Shown piece by piece: positions 1-7,101 of a stretch of 64,000 nt of DNA (positions within the stretch are counted from its first letter, which is position 1; every line of letters begins with the position of its first letter). This DNA is from Sorangium cellulosum So0157-2. Lineage in GTDB: Bacteria; Myxococcota_A; Polyangia; Polyangiales; Polyangiaceae. The notes below the pieces were generated by a model. That model was given only the letters and a program-made list of their open reading frames with translations, ran no database searches and had not been told where the DNA came from. The position numbers were made by a program, and so were the translations under genes. Location: assembly GCF_000418325.1 (NCBI RefSeq), contig NC_021658.1, forward strand, positions 12,256,501 through 12,320,500, in the 5' to 3' direction.

Positions 1-207
1 ATCCTGCTCTCCCCCGCATTCGATGGCACGCAGCCGTTCGGCGAGGAGATCTCGCGCCTGCTCGAGGCACGGAAGGCCGCCTTCGAGGCGGGGGACTCCG
101 TCCGGCGGAAGGAGATCGAGAAGCAGCTCAAGGACAAGAACCCCGAATACTTCTCGTACATCGACATTGAGGAGCGTTTGCAGTCGCTGCGCGGAGCGGG
201 GGAATGA
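1..207 (+). CDS. C-terminal part of an unidentified protein (5' end outside window)
   Basis: An open frame enters from the left edge in frame 1 and ends at TGA 205-207, giving the last 68 residues of a protein. The tail is charged and looks helical, with Glu/Lys/Arg-rich stretches such as RRKEIEKQLKDKN. It begins with LLSPAFDGTQPFGEE. A near copy of that segment (LSPAFNGTQPFG) recurs at about 4691-4738 at the other end of the accessory patch. I do not recognise the family. Coding is supported by codon-position GC bias and by the conserved duplicate, which differs mostly at third positions. Confidence 0.6.
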   Translation: MLLSPAFDGTQPFGEEISRLLEARKAAFEAGDSVRRKEIEKQLKDKNPEYFSYIDIEERLQSLRGAGE

Positions 208-323
208 TCCCGATCAAGCGACTGCCGGCGCCTGATGTGCTCGCTCGAAATGAAGATCGCTGACGCACCGCGTTCCTGGAGCAGCGCGCAAATCTGCCGC
301 GAGGCGCAGGGGCGCTCTCGGCC

Positions 324-579
324 GGTCCGACCGCCCTCCGGGATCGCGAACGGCCTCGGCGGACCGGTCCGACCGCCCCTCCGACATCGATCCAGGCACC
401 GGGGAGCGGTCCGACCGCCCTTACGGCATCGATGCCATGCGCCCGGGAGCGGTCCGACCGCCCTTACGGCATCGATACCACGCGCCCGGGAGCGATCCGA
501 CCGCCCTTACGGCGTCGATACCACGCGCCCGGGAGCGGTCCGACCGCCCTTACGGCGTCGATACCGCTCACCGGCGGCC
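324..579. repeat. 43-bp tandem repeat array, six units
   Basis: The motif GGTCCGACCGCCC recurs at 324, 366, 408, 451, 494 (first T changed to A in GGTCC, reading GATCC) and 537. Spacing is 42, 42, 43, 43 and 43 bp. The last four units are almost identical and carry TTACGGC(A/G)TCGAT and a GCGCCCGGGAGC tail; the first two are diverged. Units abut without spacers. The array fills the gap between the gene ending at 207 and the one starting at 726. A related GGTTCGACCG core occurs at 580-590 and near 3560. It could be a minisatellite or a protein-binding array; no function is visible. Confidence 0.85.
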
Positions 580-725
580 GGTTCGACCGGCTTTGCCTGA
601 GAAGTGGGCCCGCCCGTGGACTTCTCGGGCAGCCCTCGGGGCGTCGCTTCCCAGCTTTGCCCGAGCCGACGACGCGCGGGAGTACCCCTTCGCATGGACT
701 CGGTGTAGGGTGTAGACGGAGACCT

Positions 726-1514
726 ATGGCAAGCAGCTACATCGAGCTTTACCGAAAGCTCTCCGCCAAGATGCACAGCGATGCGGTTGAGATCGGCGTC
801 TACGACCACCCAACGGCCAAAGGTGACGGACGTGAGGATCTCGTCTCCAACCTCTTGAAGGAGCGCATCGGAACCACGTTCGGCGTCTCCAAGGCCGAGG
901 TCGTTGACGCCAACGGTGCAACCACCGGCGAGTTCGATTGCGCGATCTACGACCAGGGCGTGGCGTCGTCCTTGCACGTAATGGGCCACCGTCGCGTGGT
1001 GCGCGTGGAGAGTCTGGCGATGGTGATCGAGGTGAAGTCGAAGCTCGAATCGCGCGACGTGGACGAGTACACGAACGACTGCAAGGGGCTTGACGGCCTT
1101 CGCCGGTTCTACGAGCCCGCCCCGCTCCTCTCGCTCATCTTGCACAACGTGCCGCCGGACAGGAAGGCCGCGGCGGAGAAGATGTTCGAGGAGGGGCTGC
1201 CCACGTGCAGTCGTTTCGAGGACGTTCCGGCGGTCATCCACAGCTTCTTTGCGTTCGATGGCCCCGAAATGGAGACAGCGGCGCAGTATATGCGGCCCCC
1301 GGGCGTCGACATCATCTGCGTGCTGAACAAGTACACCATCGCGAAGCCGAACTTGGGGGCCTCCCTCAACGTGAACCACCCCGTCTTCTGGGGGAAGGGC
1401 GAGGATGCACTTGGGGCGTTTCTCCAGTGCATCGAACACACGCTGCAAAAGTTCCGGATCTCACGCGAGCTTGTCTGGCCTGCCCCGCTCAGATACTTCA
1501 AGCCGACCCCGTAG
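726..1514 (+). CDS. DUF6602-like protein with PD-(D/E)XK-type nuclease core
   Basis: This 262-residue protein starts at ATG 726. The frame is open further upstream, but that part is only the translated repeat array. The N-terminal half has the DUF6602 pattern: a helix with LVSNLLKERIG, then a strand pair GEFDCAIYD (Asp71), then a hydrophobic strand ending in IEVKSK (Glu102, Lys104). The D...E-x-K spacing is that of the restriction-endonuclease-like fold, so nuclease activity is possible, but this is inferred from the pattern only. The C-terminal half (110-262) is unassigned. It lies in an accessory patch with an HNH protein and a RadC remnant, which fits mobile or defence-related DNA. There is no export signal. 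Confidence 0.75.
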   Translation: MASSYIELYRKLSAKMHSDAVEIGVYDHPTAKGDGREDLVSNLLKERIGTTFGVSKAEVVDANGATTGEFDCAIYDQGVASSLHVMGHRRVVRVESLAMVIEVKSKLESRDVDEYTNDCKGLDGLRRFYEPAPLLSLILHNVPPDRKAAAEKMFEEGLPTCSRFEDVPAVIHSFFAFDGPEMETAAQYMRPPGVDIICVLNKYTIAKPNLGASLNVNHPVFWGKGEDALGAFLQCIEHTLQKFRISRELVWPAPLRYFKPTP

Positions 1515-1599
1515 CGACTTCCGCTCCGCCGCAGCCAGCGGGATCACCCGGCTCCGAGGAAGCCGCAGCGTCGAGTCGGGCTTCCAGGACGCGGGCGCC

Positions 1600-2082
1600 A
1601 TGAGCATCTCGTCGCGCAGGTACTCCCGGGAGTACATCGGGTGGGCCGCCGTCGCGTCCTCGGCCAGGGCGCGGAGGGGCGACGACGGGCCGGAGTTGCT
1701 TCGCGTAGGCGGCGAGGCCCACCGGGTCGGTCGTCTCGACAGGAGCACGCAGGGCCTCCCGGAGTCGAAGATCGAGGGCACGCCCCGCCTGGCTTCTCTG
1801 CTCCCGCGAATCGACCGGGAGCGCCTCAAGGCGTTCGAGGCGGCCGGTGGCCGGTGCCAGTGCGAGCGTAAAGAGTGCGACGAAGGACACGCGGACAGGT
1901 GCCCGAACGAGTTCGCGCCCGAAGATCGCGGCGGGGCCGATGACCCGGACGCTTGGCAAGCCCATCATTGGAGGGCGAGGTCGAGGGGCGGGACGGACAA
2001 CCAGGCCAATTGCGAGATCGTCTGCGTGCCCTGTCACAAGAGCACGGACAGCTATGGTCGGCCTCCAGGCAAGAAGAGGTGA
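1600..2082 (+). CDS. HNH-type endonuclease-like protein
   Basis: The C-terminal half has a zinc-supported HNH signature: a Cys cluster (CQCE, then C and HADRC) followed by HHWRARSRGGTDN (His122-His123) and CVPCHKST. HNH proteins are metal-dependent nucleases found in restriction, homing and toxin systems. With ATG 1600 the product is 160 residues. The first 65 residues are unusually Arg/Ser-rich, so the real start could lie further downstream. The 3' end overlaps by about 30 bp the end of the convergent gene at 2052-2495. The HNH half is confident; the N-terminus is not. Confidence 0.65.
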   Translation: MSISSRRYSREYIGWAAVASSARARRGDDGPELLRVGGEAHRVGRLDRSTQGLPESKIEGTPRLASLLPRIDRERLKAFEAAGGRCQCERKECDEGHADRCPNEFAPEDRGGADDPDAWQAHHWRARSRGGTDNQANCEIVCVPCHKSTDSYGRPPGKKR

Positions 2083-2495
2083 GCGGCGATCTCGCGGATC
2101 GCGGCGGCCATCTTCTCCATGACGCGGTTGTCGAACTTGAGCTTGAAGTCGAGCTGGTTGGTGCCGACGACGCCGTCAACGGTGAGCTTGTGGTTCTCGG
2201 GCGGGATCCGCTTGAACAGTTCGCGGTGGAACCAACAGTAGAACTCTGCTTGGTCGTAGAGGATCGGGCGCCCCTCGGGGAGCTTCTCCATCCAGTCGCC
2301 GAACCTCAGCCAGACGCTCGCCTCGTGGTACTCGTCGTTCCCTTGGCAGCTTGCGATCGTGTGAAGCCGGGGGATGCGGTTGAGGGCCTCGACGACGGAG
2401 GCGATCCCCTCGTCCACGGGGGCGTTTACCTTGACGAAGGTTTGAGCGTGCCCGGTCATGACCCGGGCAGCCACGCGCAGGGCGAGAGTGTCCAC
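2052..2495 (-). CDS. Hypothetical protein with TYW3-like SCQG motif
   Basis: A 147-residue soluble protein read from GTG 2495; ATG 2459 is an alternative, and neither has a well-spaced ribosome site. The N-terminal third reads VKVNAPVDEGIASVVEALN and then IASCQGN, an arrangement recalling the strand-helix-SC(S/Q)G element of TYW3-like domains and of some phage hypothetical proteins. The rest is rich in aromatic residues (EFYCWFHRELF) and ends in an amphipathic helix. No catalytic assignment is possible. Its last 31 bases overlap the convergent HNH gene. The composition is protein-like throughout. Confidence 0.6.
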   Translation of the reverse strand: MDTLALRVAARVMTGHAQTFVKVNAPVDEGIASVVEALNRIPRLHTIASCQGNDEYHEASVWLRFGDWMEKLPEGRPILYDQAEFYCWFHRELFKRIPPENHKLTVDGVVGTNQLDFKLKFDNRVMEKMAAAIREIAAHLFLPGGRP

Positions 2496-2553
2496 AACCT
2501 CCGGGAACTATCGAGTGATTATCGCGCCCAGGTCTAAAATAGAGGAGATCGAT

Positions 2554-2943
2554 TCAGCTCTTGAACACGGAGGAGAACTTCCCGTTCGGGCAGACGACCA
2601 CGTGATCGACCAGTTCGACCCCGATCAGGTGCGCCCGGTGCTCGATCCCCCGTGTCAGCTCGACGTCCTCGTCCGAAGGCGTCGGATCCCCGCTCGGATG
2701 GTTGTGGGTCATGACGAACGTGAGCGCGCCCAGTTCCAGCGCCCCACGGAGGACGTCGGCCGGCCTCAAGGTCGCGCCATGCAGACCCCCACGAGCGACC
2801 ATCCGAACACCTCGGACCCCCTGCCATGCATCCCGGAAGACGTACGAGGGCGGGCTGTACGCGGAGAACGAGGCGGTCGCGCTGGCGGACGGCTGCCGTC
2901 GCCTGTTCCAGCAGCGCAGCGAGCCGAGCCCGAACGACAACAT
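2554..2943 (-). pseudogene. radC: Truncated RadC (JAB/MPN domain remnant)
   Basis: Residues from about 48 (Met at 2802) onward match the RadC JAB domain: THNHPSGDPTPSDEDVELT carries the His-x-His...Ser-x7-Asp zinc site, followed by GVELVDHVVV. Intact RadC is about 220 residues with an N-terminal helix-hairpin-helix region. Here only about 83 matching residues remain, and the upstream 47 residues are Ser/Arg-rich and unlike RadC. The opposite strand of that upstream stretch reads like protein up to a TGA near 2965, suggesting a deletion joined two unrelated fragments. RadC proteins often travel with mobile elements. Confidence 0.65.
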
Positions 2944-2974
2944 CTTCTGCTGCCCGGGGAGGTGACGTCCTCAG

Positions 2975-3211
2975 CTATTCGCCGTCGAAGTCCGGGATCA
3001 TGAGCGCGAGGATCGGGTCGAGGTGCTCGTAGGGGATCTCGGCTCGCACGACGACGCCATCAGAGCGCCGCAGATGGAGGAAGGCGGTGCGCGTCCCTTC
3101 GATGGGCGACGCCGAGATCACCTCCCCTGAGGGCCCGTACTCCGGCTCAACCTTGACGTACTCCTCATGGTCGACGGCTTCGAGGAACAGGGGGCGGCGT
3201 TCGAAGCTCAT
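2975..3211 (-). CDS. Small hypothetical protein
   Basis: A 78-residue acidic protein from ATG 3211 to TGA 2975. It begins MSFERRPLFLEAVDHEEY and ends in an acidic tail (LALMIPDFDGE). It has no transmembrane segment or Cys motif and I do not recognise it. It is divergent from the next small gene (3246) with 34 bp between the two starts, so promoters must overlap. Codon usage is less GC-extreme than in the core genes, as elsewhere in this patch. Confidence 0.55.
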   Translation of the reverse strand: MSFERRPLFLEAVDHEEYVKVEPEYGPSGEVISASPIEGTRTAFLHLRRSDGVVVRAEIPYEHLDPILALMIPDFDGE

Positions 3212-3245
3212 GCTCTACGCGAACGATAAGGTTAGAATTTGACGG

Positions 3246-3470
3246 ATGGCGCGCCTTGATGTCCCGAACCTGCTCATCCGCTTCGTGCGCTTCGATGGAG
3301 CGCACCTTCACTTCTTCCGCAACGACAACCCGACGCTACACGAGAGCCTCCCGCTCGACCCTGCGTACCATCAGCTCGCGGCACAACTTCAGCCGCCTCG
3401 CTTGTGCAGGGCCACCGTCCTCAATGGGGTCATCGTTGCGCTGGCGCCAACCAGGGTGCTCCGGATCTGA
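3246..3470 (+). CDS. Small hypothetical protein
   Basis: A 74-residue protein from ATG 3246 to TGA 3470, starting MARLDVPNLLIRFVRFDG. It looks like a compact mixed alpha/beta protein without motifs I can name. It is divergent from 2975-3211. It may be a remnant; support is an open frame with a reasonable hydrophobic pattern only. Confidence 0.45.
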   Translation: MARLDVPNLLIRFVRFDGAHLHFFRNDNPTLHESLPLDPAYHQLAAQLQPPRLCRATVLNGVIVALAPTRVLRI

Positions 3471-4275
3471 CGCAGGGCGGCGTGCTCCCCACCCCCGCGT
3501 AGACTTCCGAGGCAGCCCCGCAGACTTCTCGGGCATCCAGGGTTTCTAGGGCAAAGCCGGTTCGACCGCCTCCCAAGCGGGCAGCGCTCGGTTCGCCGAT
3601 ACTCCTGATGCTCATCTGCCACAGGCGCGCCCGTCCGGCGATCTCGGCGACGAGGATGAGGTGACCGGGCTGCCTGCTGGCCCTGTCCGATGTACCCCTG
3701 ACGCTGCCTGTTCCTGCGCTAAAGCCTTTGGTTTCTCGTTCGGAAGAGGGGAGCACGGCTCGGGGCAGCACACTTGAGCTCGGCATGCCGGTCGCAACAG
3801 GGGTGGCACGCGAACACTCAACACCATCGCCGCCGCTCTGATTTAATGTTCCATCCCTTCGTGTACGGTCGACCCGACACCTGCATCGGACGCCGTGTTG
3901 GACGAGGAGACCCTGGAGTCTGGCGAGTCGCTCACAGCAGTAGAAAGGTGCAAAGATGCGGTAGACAAGGGGGTTGACATCTGGAGACTCATGTGCGGAT
4001 CAGCGCTCGAAGTATTTTTTACGCGACCGCAAATGGTTCACTGCTTTTCGGAGAGCAACCAAGGGCGAGCCCTGGCCTACAGGAAGTGCCCTTCTAGTTG
4101 CCCTACTGCATGCTTCGCGCTGTCGACGCGATGGGAGCTTTACTGTGACGAGCGCGCGCCCATGTTCATGAGGAGCATCTGCGAACAGTCGCGCCAAAAT
4201 GGGCAGAAGAAATGCCTGAGTGCCTGTTGAGCTCGGTCGCTTGACATCGCCGACGAGCGCGCTAGCTGGTGGGGC
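3471..4275. other. 805 bp without a supportable gene
   Basis: Several short open frames cross this stretch, but none has a convincing start, domain or codon bias. GC is visibly lower between about 3840 and 4240. Near its left end the phrase GACTTCTCGGGCA (3523-3535) repeats one at 619-631, and a GGTTCGACCG core near 3560 repeats the core in the 5' array. I read it as decayed or foreign DNA. Confidence 0.5.
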
Positions 4276-4584
4276 ATGCCGGACGTGATCGCGGAACGTA
4301 CCATCAGTCTGACACTTCCGAGCGGAACCAAAGAAAGCATCCGGGTGCGGCTGTGGGCCCCCGAGTACAGGCCGTCCGCTCTGTGCTGGGAAGCTGACGT
4401 GGAAGTCGCTGGAGCGGGGGAAGCACATAAGACCCACGGAGTCGGCATCGATGCCTTCCAGGCGTTGTACGGCGCGCTCCACTTGATTCCGGCGATGCTC
4501 AGCAGTTATGAGGGGAATGGCCAGCTCTCGTGGTTCGACGAGGAATGGACCGGGTTCCCAGAGATCAACCTGACGAATGCGTGA
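4276..4584 (+). CDS. DUF6968-like small protein
   Basis: A 102-residue protein starting MPDVIAERTISL. It has the layout of DUF6968-type proteins: an N-terminal IAER strand, a central segment with W-E-A-D-V-E-V, then GVGIDAFQALYGALHLIPAML, corresponding to the family's conserved G-(V/I)-D-x-x-Q-A-L helix. The function of the family is unknown. GC is moderate. Its stop overlaps the possible start (4577) of a short downstream fragment. Confidence 0.6.
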   Translation: MPDVIAERTISLTLPSGTKESIRVRLWAPEYRPSALCWEADVEVAGAGEAHKTHGVGIDAFQALYGALHLIPAMLSSYEGNGQLSWFDEEWTGFPEINLTNA

Positions 4585-4786
4585 GCTGGGCTGTCTGCGT
4601 CGTGATCCGCAAGCCTCGGGTACCGGGCGGATGACCGAGCTTCACGCGCAGCAGAGCGACCGCGCAGCGGGCGCGGAGCTCGCGAGCGCCTTTGCGCTCT
4701 CTCCCGCGTTCAACGGCACGCAGCCGTTTGGTCAGGCCGTGGCGCCGCCAGCTAGCTACTCGCCCCGCGCGCAGCGAACGCCGTAA
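4577..4786 (+). pseudogene. Gene fragment duplicating the 5'-edge coding segment
   Basis: The reading frame from ATG 4577 (or 4631) contains LSPAFNGTQPFGQA, nearly the same as LLSPAFDGTQPFGEE at the left edge. The DNA match covers about 4691-4738, including an exact 14-mer GGCACGCAGCCGTT. Similarity stops after about 16 residues and the frame then runs into the 3' end of the opposite-strand gene at 4756. This is probably a cut-off duplicate rather than a working gene. Confidence 0.4.
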
Positions 4787-5709
4787 AAGGACAACGTCCT
4801 CTCCGGCAGCTCGCCGATGCGGTACGTCGGGCTGAGCGCCTCCTCGCCGTGGGAGAACGCCCCTCCGCGGGAGCCTCTCCCGAAGCCTCCGTCGCTCAGG
4901 GCCGCGCAGTTGACGCAGTTCCCGGTCAGCGCGAGATCGGCATGATAGTCGAGGACCCACTCGAACAGGCTCCCCGCCAGATCCGCCTGACCCCATACCC
5001 CATCACCCGCCGGGGACTTGGACCCGACGGGCGGGATCGGGCACACCGTCGTCGTCGTCTCGCAGCCGTACACCGCCAGCTCCTCGCTCGGGGCCTCGTC
5101 GCCCCACGGATACGCGAGATGCTGGTTCCCCCCGACGGCGGCGTAGTTCCACTCCGCCTCCGTGGGCAGCCGGCCCTCGTCCCAGGCGCAGAACGCGAAC
5201 GCGAGATACCAGCTCACGCAGTTGATGGGCGCCGCCTCGTTGCCGGTGGGCTCGTCGGTCCACGTCCGGAAGTTGGCGTCGCATTGCAGCGAGGCCCGCA
5301 GCTCGTCCTTGCCCGCGGGCAAGCTCGCGTCCCACGCCGCGTCCCAGCCGCTGCCCTCGATGAGCGGGTGCGCGCCCGCGCCCGCCTTCGGCTTCGTCGC
5401 CGGATATCCCTCGACGAACTGCCGGAACCGCCCCACCGTCACCTCGAAGCGATCGAGGTGGAAATCGGCCACCGTGGCGGGATAGCTCGCGTCGTTCAGG
5501 CGGTTGAACTGGCCGCCCACCACCTCGCCCTCCGCGCAGCAGCTCTCCTTGGCCTCCGGTCCGCAGGCGGGCGCGACCTGTTCGCAGCGCGGCAGCACGA
5601 ACACGTTGGGCTCCACGTCAGGGATGCACGCGCCCCCGGCGACCATCGAGATCGCGATCCCGACGAGAGCCCTCGACCCATGCATTCGCACGCTCTCCCC
5701 TGTGCGCAT
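4756..5709 (-). CDS. Formylglycine-generating-enzyme-like (SUMF1 fold) lipoprotein
   Basis: From ATG 5709 the product is 317 residues (ATG 5685 is the alternative). The N-terminus is a short signal peptide with the lipobox-like stretch VAGGAC. Residues from about 70 show the FGE-sulfatase fold: FHLDRFEVTVGRFRQF, APINCVSWYLAFAFCAW, GRLPTEAEWNYAA, and near the end RGSRGGAFSHGEEALSP...GVRCARGE. The C-terminal cysteine pair that bacterial formylglycine enzymes use is absent (AFSHGEEALSPTYRI holds no Cys), so it probably binds or displays a ligand rather than oxidising a sulfatase Cys. Its ATG overlaps the TGA of the upstream gene by one base, implying translational coupling. Confidence 0.8.
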   Translation of the reverse strand: MRTGESVRMHGSRALVGIAISMVAGGACIPDVEPNVFVLPRCEQVAPACGPEAKESCCAEGEVVGGQFNRLNDASYPATVADFHLDRFEVTVGRFRQFVEGYPATKPKAGAGAHPLIEGSGWDAAWDASLPAGKDELRASLQCDANFRTWTDEPTGNEAAPINCVSWYLAFAFCAWDEGRLPTEAEWNYAAVGGNQHLAYPWGDEAPSEELAVYGCETTTTVCPIPPVGSKSPAGDGVWGQADLAGSLFEWVLDYHADLALTGNCVNCAALSDGGFGRGSRGGAFSHGEEALSPTYRIGELPERTLSFYGVRCARGE

Positions 5710-6818
5710 CAGAAGCTCCCGGAGATGCTGGCGCCCGCGCCGGACGGCGCGATCCACGGCAGCGCGACGGCGCCCTGCGCCCGCGCTGGCTCCTTCTCGC
5801 CGCCCGCCCCGACGATCCCGTACACCGCCACGCCCAGCGCGACGAGCCCCGCGCCGCCGAGGCCGGCGAAGAGGGCGACATCGCGGTTCTTGCGCGCGTT
5901 GTCCGCCGCGAAGTCATAGCCGGGGTTGCAGTACGTCCCGCCCGGGACCTCGCGGCAGTTGTCGCGCAATGCGCCGATCGCCGACAGATCGTCGATCAGG
6001 AACCCGACCGACGCGCCCACGAGCGCGATGCCGGCGGCCCCCGAGACCCACGCCCACGCCGGGACGCCGCCGCCGCCCGGCGCTTCGTCCGCCTTCGCAG
6101 GCGCCGCCGCCGCTCCAGCCCCGGCCCCGGCGGCGGCCGCGGGCCGCAGCGTGAGCTCGACCGTCTCGGTCTGGCCCTCCGCGATCGTGATCGCGCGGGT
6201 CTCCGTCTCGTGCCCGGGGGCGCTCGCGCGGATCTCGTGCGGGCCAGGATCGATCGGCAGCGGCTCGCCCAGCGCGGCCGCCGGGAGCGCCGTGCCGTCG
6301 CGCTGCACCTCGACGCCCGCGGGCGCGCCCTCGACCACGATGCGGAGCTTCGGCACGCGCGGCTCGAGGGCCGCGATCTCCTTCTGCGCGATCTGCTCGA
6401 GGCTCCGCCGCCGCTGCTCCCCGGCCGTCTCGCGGTTCAGGACCAGGGCTCGATTGTAATCGTGCCACGCGGTCGCGAGCTTGCCGTCGCGCTCGTGGCA
6501 TCGCGCGATGTTGATCATGGTGCTCGCCGAGGGGTTGAGCGCGAGGCTCGCCTCGAACTTCGGGCACCCCGCCGCGTAATCGCCCTTGTCGACAAGCGCG
6601 CGCGCGGCCTTGAAGAGCGCCTCGGCGGCCACCGGGTCGCGCGCCGGCTCCTGCGCGCGCGCCGCCGCGCCGCAGAGCAGGACCGCCATCGCCGACGCGA
6701 GCCCGACGACAGCCCGCCCGCCCGGCGCGAGCCCCGCGCCACGGCGGGTGTCGGCGATCTGGAACCTCGGCGCCTCGAGGTGGCCTTTCCCGAGCGGGCG
6801 CGTTGTCGTTTCCGCCAT
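5709..6818 (-). CDS. Secreted TPR/PEGA-domain protein with two C-terminal membrane segments
   Basis: A 369-residue protein of a common myxobacterial type. About 40 polar residues precede a signal-like core (GLASAMAVLLCGAAARA), so translation may start inside at a later codon. Residues about 60-130 form TPR-like helices (AEALFKAARALVDKGDYAAGC, then PSASTMINIARCHE). Residues 165-215 are a PEGA-type beta domain (VEVQRDG, GPHEIRASAPGHETETR). An Ala/Gly linker leads to two hydrophobic helices near 255-275 and 315-340. It is probably periplasmic/envelope and non-enzymatic. It is first in a two-gene unit with the coupled FGE-like lipoprotein. Confidence 0.75.
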   Translation of the reverse strand: MAETTTRPLGKGHLEAPRFQIADTRRGAGLAPGGRAVVGLASAMAVLLCGAAARAQEPARDPVAAEALFKAARALVDKGDYAAGCPKFEASLALNPSASTMINIARCHERDGKLATAWHDYNRALVLNRETAGEQRRRSLEQIAQKEIAALEPRVPKLRIVVEGAPAGVEVQRDGTALPAAALGEPLPIDPGPHEIRASAPGHETETRAITIAEGQTETVELTLRPAAAAGAGAGAAAAPAKADEAPGGGGVPAWAWVSGAAGIALVGASVGFLIDDLSAIGALRDNCREVPGGTYCNPGYDFAADNARKNRDVALFAGLGGAGLVALGVAVYGIVGAGGEKEPARAQGAVALPWIAPSGAGASISGSF

Positions 6819-7101
6819 GTGTGCTCGTTCCGCTGCGACGACCCCGGGGCCGCGCGGGGAGACCCTACAACAAAACCCGAGGGACGACCAACCTGGGAGG
6901 GATCCAGCGAGGCGTCGCTCGACGCGGAGAGCCCGCTCCGGCGCCCGCTACCGTTGCCCGCTGTTGCTGTTAACGACGGCAAGCCGCGTGCCCACCGCCT
7001 CCCGCTCGGTCCACGGAGCGCAGAGCCACACGATCCCGCCACGGGTCGCCCGGGGCCAGAAAGCGTCCAGCCCACGGGGGCGCCAGCTTATCCTGCCCGA
7101 G

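Noticed and set aside
324..579. CRISPR array
   Set aside because: The 43-bp units abut directly with no variable spacers, and no cas gene is nearby.
2838..2965. Plus-strand protein-like tail opposite the radC remnant
   Set aside because: Only about 40 residues, with no start and no recognisable family; kept as a comment under radC.
3895..4230. 111-residue open frame in the low-GC stretch
   Set aside because: No ribosome site, domain or codon bias, and Cys/Ser-rich composition typical of chance translation.
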